Source of the DNA: Symsagittifera roscoffensis
Lineage: Eukaryota > Xenacoelomorpha > Acoela > Convolutidae
Reading direction: 5' to 3'
Assembly (NCBI RefSeq): GCF_963678635.1
Contig: NC_087062.1
Span: forward strand, 95,021,845-95,085,844
DNA length: 64,000 nucleotides
The notes beneath the pieces were generated by a model. It did no database searches and had not been told where the DNA came from. It was given only the letters and a program-made list of their open reading frames with translations. Both the position numbers and the translations under genes were made by a program. Shown one piece after another: positions 23,321 to 37,400 of this stretch. Numbering within the stretch: the stretch's first letter is position 1; each line of letters opens with the position of its first letter.

Positions 23321-23735
23321 TTGATTCATCGCATATTCGAGCGACGTGACTATCAATGGGATTTTTAATGATAACCTAAATTCACTAGATCGAAAATTTT
23401 GAGCTCAATTTTGAGCTTAGTCTGCTATCAAGTTTTTCGGCAAAAATGGCAAATTAAAAGTCCAGTTTTTGTCCGCTTGAAGAAAAAATACCGAGCTCAA
23501 AAGCACCCTGATTCGATGTGAGTGCTCTTCTCTCTCAGATAGAAAGACATAATTGTAAATTTAATCATGAATGGGTCTTTTCGTGTATGCAAATCAGTCT
23601 GGTAATTGGTGAACTTGATTTTCATTGATTTGAATGGTGGAAAAAGATAGTTTGTTCGCACTCTGGCAGTTGTTTCTCAACAGCTGGATTTCAGATTATG
23701 TAAGAAGATTAGATCCAATTTAAGGGTTTTATAAT

Positions 23736-23830
23736 AAGAAATAATCATAATCATAATAATCATAATAATAATAACAATCATAATAATAATAAAAATCATA
23801 ATCATAATAATTATAATAATATTAATTTAA
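23736..23830. repeat. AAT/ATC microsatellite
   Basis: An imperfect run of AATAATC and AATAATAAT triplets. Confidence 0.85.
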
Positions 23831-24044
23831 GCCTGCAAGGCGGGGATTAGTTGCTCTTAGTCATTGATAAAAAATTTAGGAAAACAAACTTAAAAATGAT
23901 GACTATGGATGAATAGAGTATTTAAAAGTTTGTAGCTTGTCAACCAATAGCAGCTTTAAATTCTTTCTAAATATTACAGGTTCTTGAAAAGGATCATAGT
24001 CGGGCAAATTGTTCGATCTCGCGAGGGAGTTTCCATTCGCATTC

Positions 24045-25080
24045 TCAAAACCGTCTTGTTTCCCGTTCGATTTGAATCAGGGCTATTGCGGATTGTCCAA
24101 AAATTAACAAACTTATCGGCAACTTGTTGTTAAGTATGTTATTCAGCAAAATTAAATCGTTTTTAAATAACGTCAGTGAAACTGGCAACAGTTTGCTTTT
24201 ATTCAAGTAAAAAAAAACAATCCTCGTCATTCAATTCATGTTTTTCTTAACACCATTTTTATGCATCGTCGTTGAAATTTTTTTTACAGCTTACATTGGT
24301 TTTTAGTCGCAAACTAAACTGGAGATGCATAAAAAGATTATTGATAGTATGCAACTTTTAAAAACGAAACCCAAACAGAATTACTCAGAGAGTTTGGTGA
24401 GGATCTTCTGATCTAATTAAATTGCATGTTTGCTTTTTAAGCCTTTCGGTGATGTGGTATATCCATGACATTTTGAAATTGCATAAAACACCAAGATTTA
24501 TCACCGTGTCTTTTAAAATCTTGTTCTTTATCATTAGATAAAATATTGATTAGAGGGTATCGCTTGTTTTAAGTCAATTCTGTTTTCTGCTGTCCAGGTT
24601 ATTAAATTGTTTAAGTCTGTTTGAATCGAAGAAAGGTCAAACTAATTTCCAATAATTTTGTATCGTCAGCATATAAAAAGGAAAGGTTGTCAATAATTTC
24701 TGGCATATGGTTCATATATAGAAAAAAACAAGAACATTGCAAAAATTGATCCCTGTGGACCACGACTTGTTTTATTGCGGGAATGAGCCAATGTATTGCA
24801 AAGAAAAATTATTTGTTTTCTGTTTGAGATAAGATGCAAAAAAATTGAAGAATTTTATGGTCCAAGCCTATTTTGGCAGGCTTGAATAAAATAATGTTAT
24901 GGCTAATAAAAACGAAAGCTTTTGCAATATCTAAAAATAGCGCGAGAGGTTATTCTCCTTGTTCTTAATTCTTGTATACAATATCACTGTACAATATAAG
25001 CTTTGTAACAGACGAATGATGTTTTCTAAATCCATGCTGGTTTTTTCACTTTTTTTGAATGAACCTTTTATTTTGCTATA
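24045..25080 (-). pseudogene. Fossil LINE reverse transcriptase fragment
   Basis: Read on the - strand, broken frames give RT-like blocks in the right order: LALFLDIAKAF with a following SHN (24890-24960), KIGLDHKILQFF (24840-24880), PQGSI (near 24770), LFFLYMNHMPEII with a YADDTK box (24660-24740), then DLNNLITWTAENRIDL (24560-24640). Many stops and frameshifts. A non-LTR retrotransposon of Jockey/CR1-like type; the clade was not resolved. Confidence 0.6.
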
Positions 25081-25994
25081 TAAAACTCGTTCAAATATTA
25101 GGGCGGGTACAGGAAGTGTTTAGCCGAATAATTCGGCCGTCTTTCCGAATTGAAGGGCAGGTCCACCTATGTCTATGCCGACAGTCTCAGCTGGAAAAGA
25201 TCTGGACCTCGCAAAGCTGATAAGAAGCGGTCTCTGAGGCCCAAGTTTTGCGAAGTCCAGCTTATTAAGCAAACTAAACGATAATCTTTTCCATAAAAAT
25301 TCATTAAAATGAAAAACATGAAAGATAACGATACAATTTTGAGACCTAAATAATGAAAAAACTGAACGCTTGATATCATGCATTGTACGCTTACTGCTCG
25401 CCCTTTTTCTAACAACGAAAAAAAACTTGATTTAAAACTGTTTGAAGTGAAACCACGATGAAATTTGATTAGTTTCTTATGAGTTGAAAAATGAACTCAT
25501 TTCTTGGTAGTAAGCGTTGGTGTATAAGGTATCATTTTCATAGAAACGCAAAGATCCAGGAATTTGAGGTGTTTGCCGATACCAGTCGCCCATTTGTTGA
25601 TGAGTCGAACTTGATGTCTCTCAGTACTTGGCTGCGATCTCATTTCGTTTTACCACCCTTCTTTTTCAAAGGCTAAAACTCAATTTCCTTGACACTTTTT
25701 CGGTTTTGTTTTTGCACAACTTTTCAGCACTGTCACGGCAAAAAGTTTCAAATTGAGAAAATGGACATGATTATCCAATCTATTGTTGAAAGCGGGAGGC
25801 ATCTGTGGTTTCGGCAGTGCATATTTCCTCTCAAAATCAGGTTCCCAAAGAACTTCGTACGGTACCGAGTGACATTAGAGTCATTACGTTTAAGTCGTTA
25901 TTTGATAATGCGGAAACATTCTCTTTACAGCGTCCGCTTTTCTTTATTTAAAGTCTGAAAATTGGTTGGATTACAATGAATCAGGTTCCGATAG
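25081..25994. other. No gene supported
   Basis: Includes a short GC-richer patch at 25120-25260 that is open in several frames. No domain was recognised in any frame, nor in the + strand ORFs at 25491-25958. Confidence 0.35.
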
Positions 25995-26190
25995 AAGGGA
26001 GGGATTCCCCCTCAGAAAACTGACCCTTTGTAACTATTTTACGAAATTCATTTTCGGGCAACCGACCCTAAAACTTTTCTAAAGGCTTTGATGAGCCTCA
26101 AGAAATCAATTTGACCGATCTACGAAAAAAAAGTAATAATAATTTTGAAATTTTCGTTTCAAAATTTGACCTGCGAGAAAATACTAGATC
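25995..26190. mobile_element. Decayed relative of the hAT MITE at 12138-12579
   Basis: TTTGTAACTATTTT and CCGACCCTAAAACTTTT followed by AAAGGC align with TTTGTACTATTTT, CGGACCCTAAAATTTTT and AAGGGC in the intact copy. Termini not identifiable. Confidence 0.4.
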
Positions 26191-26739
26191 TGCTTATGCA
26201 ATGAAACAAATTTTTTGAACAAAAGTATACACATATTTTTTTATAATTATCTCTCCTTCCGAGCTCTTGAAGGTCGACTGAATGTTCCGACTGCACTTGT
26301 GCCACTTTAAAATTTTTTGGTTAAAAAATGGACACAGAGATGATGCAAAAATACTTGCCCAAAATACAACATAAAAATTTACTGTATAAGTTAGTCTGTA
26401 TATCACAATTTGTAAAAGTTAGTACGATCCAGCAATTCTCCCCAATTTTTTGATTCAAAAAAAGATCTGACAATTTCAAACAAGGCGAGTGTCATATTTG
26501 TGATAGAAGATTTTTTTGTTTTACCGTAGTACTGGCATATATATAATTTTTTCAAATAATTGCAATCAGAAACAATCAAAAAGTCAAAAATTTTAAGAGA
26601 AGGCACAATTTTTCGCTTTTTCTTATTTAAATAAAAATAATGCAAAAACAAAATTAAAACAATTAAAAACAAAATCACTTGACAGAAAGATAAAATTTCT
26701 TGAAATAATATACTTGCAATTAACTTTTATACATTGAAA

Positions 26740-27010
26740 TCATTTTGAAACTTTATTTCATTTAATCCCTGCACACGTTAGGTAAAGAAAAAAGGGACCC
26801 CTCAATTCATTTTGGATTAATTTAATCCTCCACTTACGCGTGTTAAGAGAGCGCAAAATATTGCGCCTTAATTATCCGATTGGCCAAATTAGCAAATTTC
26901 AAGCCCCCCATAATTTAATAAAAAACGAAGACAGGTAAAAACTTTACATTAGAGCTTCCGACAACAATGTCTTTTAAATGATACTAAGAAATATTGTCAA
27001 TTTTCTTCAA
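26740..27010 (-). mobile_element. 530-bp element, copy J (remnant)
   Basis: Minus-strand remnant recognised by TTTAATCCTCCACTTACGCG, a GCGCAAAATATTGCGC block and CAAGCCCCCCATAATTT. Both ends are lost. Confidence 0.4.
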
Positions 27011-27875
27011 AATTCGGAACAAGAAATCCAGTAGCATGAAAATTGAAAACACCTAATTCTGCCACCAAGTATTAAACACTGCCGATCACTTTAACTTGCT
27101 AACTACAGAAAAGTATAATCATTTTGATTTAATTTACACATTAAACATTTTCCTTACAAAAAAATGATATACACTCAAAGCTTAAAACCTCATCTTTGGT
27201 AAGTGCGAACTGAATTTAATGAAAATTATCCATTTAAAAATACTGAAGAATGTTCATCATAATCTGCTTCTTCAAAAACCCATCCGCAGGGAACAACAAT
27301 CTTCTAACCAAAAGATTCATTCATTAACTTTGAAAAATTAAGCTCCTGAAAATTCAATCTATGTGCAACAACCACTTAAAAACAATAAAGGACAATCTTT
27401 TTTCTTCAAAACTACAAATCGTTTTTTCAAAATCGAAATTTCTTTCAAGTCAAAAATGGAAGTCAAACAAATTTCGTACATGGAAAAACTTATCATACAA
27501 TTATCATATTGAAAAAAGCTTATAGAGTTTCATACAAAGTTTTGTAAAATGGAATGGCATGAAGAAATTTTTCAAGTAAAATTGTATCAACAGCATCTTC
27601 GGTCATTCACGTAGAATTTTTGTTTAAAAATGATAATCTTGACCGTGCAAAAACAATGTAAGTGAAAAACTTAGAGGACATTAAAAAGAAAAACCATTTA
27701 GATAGTAACCAATCGGAGGAACTTAAACCAATTTAAGGACAAATTTAAACTGAAAACGGGGATATCCTGTTGCTGAGCAAGTAGCACAGAATGTATTCCT
27801 TAATTATTTTGAGGAATTTTTTTTGTTATTTTTCTTTGTTAAAAAAATTTCCACTAATTTTTTTTTAATTGAAAA

Positions 27876-28004
27876 AAATTGTTTTTACTATAGTTACTCC
27901 TTTTGTTTTTTTTGTCTAATACAATTGATTTTTCTAGAAAAATAAAAGAAAATAAGACACCAATAAGACAAAAAACAAAAAGGAGTAATTATAGTTAAAA
28001 ACAT
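27876..28004. repeat. Inverted repeat (hairpin)
   Basis: TTTTTACTATAGTTACTCCT with its following T-rich stretch and TTGTCT is mirrored by AGACAAAAAACAAAAAGGAG with TAATTATAGTTAAAAA. Arms about 40 bp, loop about 50 bp. Likely a small MITE. Confidence 0.55.
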
Positions 28005-28014
28005 GGCCAAAATA

Positions 28015-28135
28015 CTGTTGGAAAAGAGTCAATGAAGGCAAGTAAACAGAAAAAAAACAATGACTTAGTGTTTGAAACTTTCGATTTTTAAAGAACGAAA
28101 TATATGCCCTTAAAGCTCTTTGAATTAATCTATTT
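28015..28135. repeat. Interspersed family R2, copy 1
   Basis: Contains GTTGGAAAAGAGTCAATGAA, GCAAGTAAACA and CTTAAAGCTCTTTGAAT, the marker words of a family repeated in the PSMA6 introns (also at 30355, 32740, 35040, 39085, 40810 and 46098). Short, 3' part absent. Confidence 0.5.
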
Positions 28136-28393
28136 ATGGCACAAATAGGTTCTCACAAATATTTAGCTGAATACAGAAGATCAAATGGGTCGAAATTAGG
28201 CCGAAACCCACACCGCCCTCTGGCGGAAGACAATGATGATCCACCACGTCAAAGGATTTCCAATGCTTCTGTTACATACAATTTTCTTTATAAAGCAAAT
28301 CAGCAGCTTTACTTAACAATGAAATGCAATTTATTTCCACTGTTTTCAATCACTTGTTCTCGGAATAAGTTAAACCAATAATCAATTCACTTT

Positions 28394-28399
28394 TTTATT
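28394..28399 (-). promoter_or_regulatory. Polyadenylation signal AATAAA for PSMA6
   Basis: TTTATT on the + strand is AATAAA on the coding strand, about 92 bp past the PSMA6 stop codon. Position and sequence fit a canonical signal. Confidence 0.55.
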
Positions 28400-28490
28400 T
28401 AAACCGGCTCATAAAGAACAATTAATATCTTTACATCGAATCAGATAATATCAGCAGCTACTTAATTTAAACGTCACAATTCAAATCAGT

Positions 28491-31400
28491 TTACTCTCTG
28501 CTTTCGTAGAGGTCAGTTAGCAACGCTTCTCTCTCGTCAACGGACAGCGCCTTAAAACTCGGCGCATCTTTAGACACTACACACACTTCGATTTCGTCGG
28601 CTTTGAAGTCGGCCGAGAGTACTTGAGACAGACATTCTACAGCCAAGTGCAATGTCTGTTTCTTGTTCAGCTTCGGGCTATCTCTGATTTTCTTCTCCAA
28701 AATGTTGTTCGCCTCTGTCTTCTTCACGCCGGCACTGATTGCACGATAGCCCCTGTAGTATCCGGCTGGGTCGATCTGGTACAGACATGGCCCAAGCTCG
28801 TCGTCAAAACTGATCAATGTCATGATGCAACCAAGAGGACGCATTTCGGCACTTTGTGTGTAAACCTGGACATTCACATGAAGATGAAATGCTACCAGAA
28901 TAAATAACATAAGATGAAAAACATCTAAATATAGTCACAAGTTTTTATTGAAACGAAGAAACTGAAAACAATCGACTCATAAAAATTCACTCCCCAATTC
29001 ATAAAAACTATATAAATCCCTTTATTAAAGAAAAATCAATCCAATTTGATACAATTGCGATACGTAATACTTTTAACAATCAAGGTAGCCGACAAAAATA
29101 TCACCAAGATTTTAGGTAGAAAAACTTAATCTATAAGTGTCATACTACTATATGTATCGACAATTTTTCAATGCATCTTGATTTGCTTCCAATAAATTTT
29201 AGGCAAAAACGATAGCTAGCGTCATACTAAAATTGAAGCAGTAAAATTTACAAAGCAGAATTTAGTAATTCGAAAAAGCAAGACCCACGCCCGTTTCGCC
29301 AAAAAAGTGTCTCTTTTTCCTTTTACCCCACATGCTAATTTTTTTAGTTCTTTTTACATTGTCGGATTGCTATAAAAATTGGCATACAGACTAATTAGGC
29401 CATGAGAAACCTATTTGATCTTCATACTCAACTTTGTTAAACAACTCATTACACCATGTAAATTATGATTATGTGAGGTGGGGGAAAAAGGAAAAAGAGC
29501 CGAAAAAGTAACACCAAAAAGTTTGATCTCAGATATTTTTGAAACATCATTTGAAATATTTGACGCCACTGCGCTGACTCAACAAAACCAGACTTAATCT
29601 AGGAAAAAAATTATACCGAAGTGCCAATTCAAAGATGTGTCTTGTGAAGTTTCACGGAAAAAATCTAGTACCCGGTGGTTGCAATACTTTGGGCTCGCAG
29701 AAGTAATCTCGAACCAATATTTATTCTTTTTTCACACCGACGAAATTTAAAAAAAAAACACTTAAGTATGCCTTTGTAAAAATAAACTCCAAAATAAAAA
29801 AAGTGGCCGGTTGCAGCGCGATCAGTGTTTCCGGACTTTTTTGGATATTTTTGCAAGTTCGAAGTTCTTGAGGGCCAGTAAATTTCAGCTTCACAAAAAA
29901 GTTAATGCGCTATCAAAAACGTAACAATAATTTAAAACTACTGTCTTTATACAAACGGTCGCAAGTTAAACACACTTTCCTTGAATTTGAGCTCGGGGCG
30001 CCGAGATCTTCAAGTGAGCACACAAAAACATTGCTCAAAACAGAGACGAAGTTGAGCTTCGCACCACTTGCAATACAACGCAAGCGTAGCCTTGCAAGCT
30101 AATGAGACAGAAATCACAGTCCAAAAACATAGAGAAAAAATTGACACTTCTTTGACAAAAAGAAAAAATCAATTTCAGAAAAACGGTCATGAAATACAAT
30201 AACCAACATTAAAATGAACAATAAGTATCAATTAACGAGCAACCGCTGAGCCGCAATTCCTTGAGAAGACGAGCACTGAGCCGAAAACCAAAACATAGCC
30301 AACAGACAGTTGCAAAATAGTCAAGAAACGCAAGTCTCCAAACATCCTCACCCCTCGAATTTCAAAAAACAAATAGATGGCCTTAAAGCTCTTTAAAAAT
30401 CTAGAAAAATTTATGCTTGACACTTTTTAGATAAAATTAACCCAAATTAAGAAACCTGGATCAATAGAACTCTTATTTTGCTAGGAAATACGATAATTTA
30501 AAATAAAATTATCGACATAAAATAAGTTGTATAAGCCAACATAGCATGAGCCGAAACCATTATAATAAATAACAGAGTAACAAAAAATAACACGAGCCGA
30601 AGCTTCGCTTTGCAATTATAGGCGAGAATACGACAAAAAGCAACTCTTCCAAAAGCATTTAGAAAAAATAGAAATGAGTCTCGAATTAGTAAAAATTCGG
30701 CTGCGTCTCGGATTCGATCTGCGCACTACGTCAACCTAGAGAATATGAGTCTCACACACTAACCACGGACACTATAAGTCATAAATACTAGTCATTAAAA
30801 AAAACAGAAAACAGATGCTATGAAAATCCGAACGCTCTATAATCGTGATTATAGCAAAAGTGCCACCAAATAATGAACACTTTTCGTTGCATGTTAGATT
30901 AGAAAAAAGAGGTTCGTATTAGTACACTACGCTGCTCGATAGTGTGAAAAAAACTTGATCAAAATCCGAATTGGGTAAATTGACTGAATAACAGGATGAC
31001 TGTCAGTATTATTAAGAAACGTTTAAATCAAAGACAAACCAAATTCCGACATTTATTTTTCCCGGAAAATTATTTCACACATACTTGAAAAAACAAGACC
31101 CGACACTGAGACTCGAAGCCATTTTTACCTCTAAACCAAGCGGGAAGGAGCTTCCTATTTAATGATGATCAATAATAAAGTACGTTTCATTCTTACCGAT
31201 AGCAACTATTCCAAAAACACGGAAACTGAGACGACGAAAAATATAACGAAGTACACAATTCCAAAAAACGTCCGAAATGTTTTTAACGGAAATGCTGAGT
31301 TTCCGTCTGAAAATTCCTGTCGAAACCCCCCCCCCAAAAAAAAACAACTATAGTATGACAGTATCTAGAAAAAAACTCAAATGGATACCCAGACGATGAA

Positions 31401-34400
31401 CTATACTACCGCATGAATGATTTCGGAACTCTATTTACGATTTCGCCTAAAAAACCTGATAATATTCAGCCATAAAGCCCACTTACATGTTGACTTGAAT
31501 GACCTTAGAAAAGTTTTAATGACCTTTTTAATGTAGCCAGTCATACAAATGACTTTTTTTAATACGAACAAGTTTCAACCGCTAACTTGGTTATTGTAAA
31601 GTATTCTGGCTATATTCAAAAGATCAATAAAACTATTTTAAGATTTTTCTAGCTCAACTTTAATTGGGATCTTTAGAAAACATCCAGAATTCGAGGGCCG
31701 TATATTCTCTGCTTTCATATTGGTTTCAGACAGCTCAGACAATGCTTTAAAACTGCAGATAGTATTCACAGACCTGCTGCTTACAGAAAAACGAACTAGT
31801 CTGCTGTGCTGCGTGCTTCGAATAAAGCAAGATTGGCAAAAATCGCATCACATTCAAAGCCTCAATTAAATCCTTTGACGACCAACCGTGCACGTCCTTT
31901 CGTTCACAAATTCACATACATGATAAACTTTTTAAATTATCATAAGACTTATTGGCGCTACGCAAAAAGTAATCGGATTCCGAATGATGCAAATCACCTT
32001 TGTTTGCTCATACTTCAATAGACGTATTTTAGAAAGTATAACTAAATATATATGAAGCTAATTAAATGCGAAACTGTTTTTATTAATGAATAACCTGGTT
32101 GATATCTGCAATTCGCTTTGCCAGCATAGCGATTGGCATGTCGTAACCGTTCTTGTATTTGAACTGAGCAGCTTCGGCGCGTGCTCGGATCACCTGACTG
32201 CGGCCGTCGGCCACCAAGCCCGTCATAGTGCACCCGATTTGGGTGGTAATCAGGTGTACGTTGGTTACTGTTGTCGCATCAATCAACTTGTCCTGCACCT
32301 GAAATAAAAAAATATATATTCACACTCAACCGAAAAGTAAAAAGTGATTGGTTACTATTCCAAGTAGAGAAAAATGGATCAATAGGTACACTTTTATTCG
32401 AAAATAATTAATTCACAACTTTTGCGCCATGTTCACCTCCTCACAGGGTGTAAATTGTCTTCCTTTTAGCAGATGAATTTGAATTGAAAAACTTCAGTCA
32501 AACCGCGAAAAATGAAATTTGACGAACTAATTTGATCATTCTTAACTCTCAAGTACGCCCGGACCTCGAGAATTGGAGTCTCACGCCCTTCCCTCTCGGC
32601 CACGAGCGCTTAACATCCGACAAACACTATTCGCAAATAATGCAGCTACATACGCTAACAAATTGCAAATGCTATGCAGCAAAAAAGTGGCCTTAAATAC
32701 AAATAGACACAAATATGCAAGTAAAATGACAGTTGGCAAAAGAGTAATGAACGCAAGAAAACTAAAAAAAAAAAAAAACGGTATTGTTTTTTCAAAAACC
32801 TTCAAAATTTTAAATTCGAAAAAAATAGTTAGCCTTAAAGCTCTTTGAGTTTGTAGAACAATTTATGATGGACATTTTTGTGTTAAAATCAACCCAATTT
32901 GAGAAAACTGGATCAATAGGTAACAATTTTGTTTCGCTGGGAAATCTGATAATTAAATTCCATTTTCCAAATTAGAAGTCGATCACGTTTTTCATGACCT
33001 TTACAGTTTTGCTGTTCAATAGTAGAATTTGCCTTCCTTGTAACAAAGGAAATGCACTGAACTTCAAAAGAAATTCGAAGTCAAACAGCGAAAAATCAAA
33101 ATTGAGCGTGATCAAAAAACAAATCGCCAAGACCTATATAGTGCTCACTACGTTCATTACTCTTAATAAATTGGAAAGCATAAAGCCACAATGTGTATAA
33201 AAAATGCATTTCAAAAATTGCAAGATATTTGAGAAAGAAAATTTCTGAAATCGAGTTTTTATTGTTATGTTTGAAACAAATAGCTTTATTCGGTTCATTG
33301 GATGAATTTACACGTACACCCGCAAAAAATATGACCAATAACGCTACTGGGAAAAATTGAGTGAGTTAAAATTTGAGTCTACAAAATTTCTTAAGTGACG
33401 CACGCTAATTCTGAATCTACATAATTGCTACAAAATTTCTTAAGTGACGGACGCCAATTCTGAATCTACATAATTGCTAAGTGACGCAAGCTAATTATAA
33501 CGCATTAGCAGTACCAGTAAATTAGAAAAAAAAAGAAATTTACCAATTAACTTGCCTCAATTTATAGAGCCGATGCAATTTTAACTAGTATACGAAAAAG
33601 TTCATTAAATACATCCGACCCTACCCAGGTTTGAACCCTCTTATTTTGTTGCGGGTCTCCTTTCCTACCTCTACGCTACAGATCCATAATACTTTGAAGA
33701 TAAAGTGCTATTAGTAATAAAAGAGTCTGTGTTAAAATCCTTAGCACTGGCTGTACTTAATATCTGGATCAAAATGAACACTTTCAAAATGAACACATTT
33801 TGTCGCAACAATACTTGCGACTTAAGCTTACAAAAAAAAGTTCATAATATGACATAAGCTATGCTTGTGTAAAAATCTACTAGCTTTTAACGCACCTCCG
33901 GTGCTGAAAAGAGAATATTTAACGGGAAAACTGCTGATATATAAATTAGATGAAAAAAAAACAATAGGAATGCAACCGTAAAAACTGAAATGTTTTTAAA
34001 CTAAAACAAAAAAATCTCTGAAACTACTCGGTTTCAGATGTCTGACAGCATACAAGTAAACTCCTCATATTTAACAACTTCATTGGCAAAATCACTGAAT
34101 TCGTGTTGAACGGAAGCGTGTTGAACCTAGTCTTTTTTATTTAACAGAATTTTTTGTTAGTTTAACAGATAGTTTAATGACAATTTTGGAAATATCATAC
34201 GAAAAACGTCAAAACCAAAAAACTTAATCCATTCGAGCAACAAAATTGGGGTGTAACATAAATTCATCCCACGAATGGCAAATTTTCAAGTTTTGAAAAA
34301 AAGTTTAATTTTTCAAAAAAATTTCAAAGTAAAAGGATCAGAGCAGTCATATTTTGAGAAGATTTGGAACCCCTAAGTGTACCCTGGCAGCACCCAATTA

Positions 34401-37400
34401 ATGGGTTGAGAAATTCACCTTTTGTCAAACTAGAATATAAGTTCTTTGAAAAATTTTGAAAACGTCATATCTCGCAAACTAAAAGAATTTGAGAGGCCAG
34501 ATTTTGAGGCAAGATTTGCAACCCCTGAGAGAACCCTGACAGCGCTCAACTACACGGTTGAGAATTTAATTTTTTTCTGGAATTTTTTAATCTCGTAAGC
34601 TACAAAGATTTGTGTAGTCATATTTTGAGCCCCAATTTGCAATCCCTAGGGTAACCCCGACAGCATCCCCCTTTTGGATTGCTATTTTCAAATTTGACGA
34701 CAAAAACTCGTCAAACTTGACGAGAAAATTAAAAAAAAACTCTTAACCATGGCTCAATACGATATAGCTTGAACATGCAAAAATTCTTCCGTTTAACATG
34801 CAAAAATAACACGTTGGAAAAACTTAAACATGGCTAAATAGTAAAGCCCGCATTTAAATATATAATAGATTAACTATGTTAACTTATTACTATTCGAATG
34901 TCAAACACATGCTATCAAAAAGTCGTAAAGGTGCCCCAAAAGTGGCACCAGTATTTGCGAATTAGCTTAGAAAAACGAATAACCGTAGTATAACACTATT
35001 GCTCACTTAAGTTCACAGCTTTAATGATAAACACACTTTTCATAAAACTAACCTAATTAGAGAAAATTGGGTAAATAGGTTATTTATTCCGCTGGGAACT
35101 CTAAAAAATACAATGCAGTTTGTCACATGATAGTCATTCACATTTTTTCGCACCATTTCCGCATTCGTAATGGGAGAGACCGTAACGCTTTCTTCTCTGC
35201 AAATGAGTTCGAATTGATTTAAAAAATCAAACGTAAAACCCCAAAAAAAAACAAGCTTAGTTGAAGCTAAACAGACCATGTCCTGAAAAAAAAAACGAAA
35301 AATTAGCTCAACCTATATGTGTCTTCACAAAAAATACGAAAATGAATGGTAATAATGGCTAAGATAACAACAAAACTGTTAAGCTGTAAATAGTATTAAG
35401 CTTCCTGGAAGTCAGCTTCTATTTAAATTGTCTGATTTTGTCGGAAAGACGAAAAATTTCAATGTTTCTCGACACAGAGAGAATTTTTAAAGTTAAATGA
35501 GAAAAATTAAATTCTTCTCGCTGTTTTCTAGTTATTTAGCTTTTATAAGAAACTTGGACAAACGAAAAACAATCGATGAAAATTTCAACTTTTTCCTATT
35601 TTTAAATTCTTTTTTATTTTTGAACTTCGTTTATTAAATCAGGTCTGAACATTCTGTGCTCTCTACATATCAACCGGCTATACTTGTTAATTTAAAATTA
35701 ATTTTAAACTGAGTCAGTTTTCCAAGCCAGACGATAAATGAGGTTAGCAAGTGTTAAAAAAATTCTTTTTTTTTGGATTGCACATCACGGCTAATAGGTC
35801 TTTTTTGACAGCTTTTTACCAAATAAGCGCTGCGATTTGATGACGCTTGCAAGCTCAGAAAGCATAGCAGTCATTACAGGATTTATAACGTTGTTTATTC
35901 AGCCATATCGCAAGAGCCTGGATTGATGACCTCTTAACTCAACATAATGAACTTTTACAATACAAATAAATATTCACACTCGGAAGAAGATGCCACTGTT
36001 TGATAACGCACACAAAAAGAACCAGGATTCCTGTAATCTTTGCGTTTGCTGAAACACTTTGACGACAAAATTTTGCATTTCATTTGGAAAAAGATGCTGC
36101 AACTACATACCATAGTGAGGAAAAACACGGAATTTTATGTTGGCAGTGTGCCGTAAGCCGTAAAAGTATGACAACAGCCATGGCGCCAATTTCATATTGC
36201 TAAAACAACAAGCACATCGAAATTACAATATATTTCCCGGTCTCATTTCCTTATTACATACCTTAGTTAAATACAATGCATTACTATTTACGCATTACTA
36301 ATAATCATAATAATAATAATTCTTATTGTTTTTCAAAGAGACAAATCGAAATCGCACAAAACGACACACCTTTTGAAAAACACAAGTTTGTAACAAGTGT
36401 ACATCTTTTAGCGCCGCTTTTGTAGCACATCAAACATGCATTGAAAACTAATTGTAAGCGTAGAAAAATGAAAACATAAAAAACAATTACTTCTAAAAAC
36501 CCATATTTGGTTTCGCTGGTGGTATATTAACCAGCCGAAGTATCAACCAATTAAAAATACGTACGTGATTTATAATAGTTATATGACAATTATGTAATCT
36601 TTTCGGCTAGCTTATTTACTCTCAGTTTCTCTAACTGCAAATTACTTCATAGACGCTCACATTCAATGTTATTTTGCTTTTTATTTTTCTTTACAATTTT
36701 TCTTTACAATCAGACCATGTCTCATTCCATCCAATCATCATTGTGAATTATTTATGCTGTTAGTCTTTTTAGAACACAACAAAAACAGAGCAAAGACTTG
36801 CAACTTGAACAAACGCATTCCATACTGCACGAAATCTTCCAACAATTTAAGAAAAACGGCAGATGTATTACGGCAGAGCAGCTTCATTTGGACATATTCT
36901 ACTTCTCATTTTTGTGCTACCTCTTTTTTCGACCACTTTTGCAGTATTCAAATATGTTTACGCCATCTTCAAGCCAAACAAATCGTCTGCCAAAACAGCT
37001 CAAGCTATTAAAAACTTTCTTTCATCGACAAAAAAGCCTTTGGCGCGTACTCCAGTGATTCTTATAGCGGGTGCACACTTTTCTAAAACATTAACTATAG
37101 TGCGTTCAATCAAAGCCGTTTTACCGGGAGCTAAATCTCGGATCATTCTAGCAGATACCGCTAAATACGCATGGAATGGCGCCCGTTTTTCACGGCATTG
37201 CGATGCTTTTGAGGTCATACACGCTGATCCAGTGACTCAAGATAAACAATATGTAAACGAACTGGTTATGCTGGCTCAGAAGCATGGGGCGACTGGATTT
37301 CTACCATTAAGCGTACCAGCAAGTGCTGTTGCAGATGCCCTGGCATGCGAAAAAATTGCATCCGCCTCAAAAACTGGAGTGATTTTTGACCGTCCATATC

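Noticed and set aside
22826-23356. Cluster of overlapping 60-125-aa ORFs on both strands
   Set aside because: Explained by the short-period tandem repeat; no domain and no consistent codon pattern.
25120-25415. GC-richer ORFs on the minus strand (80-87 aa)
   Set aside because: No recognisable domain in any frame, no splice context; both frames open only because of local composition.
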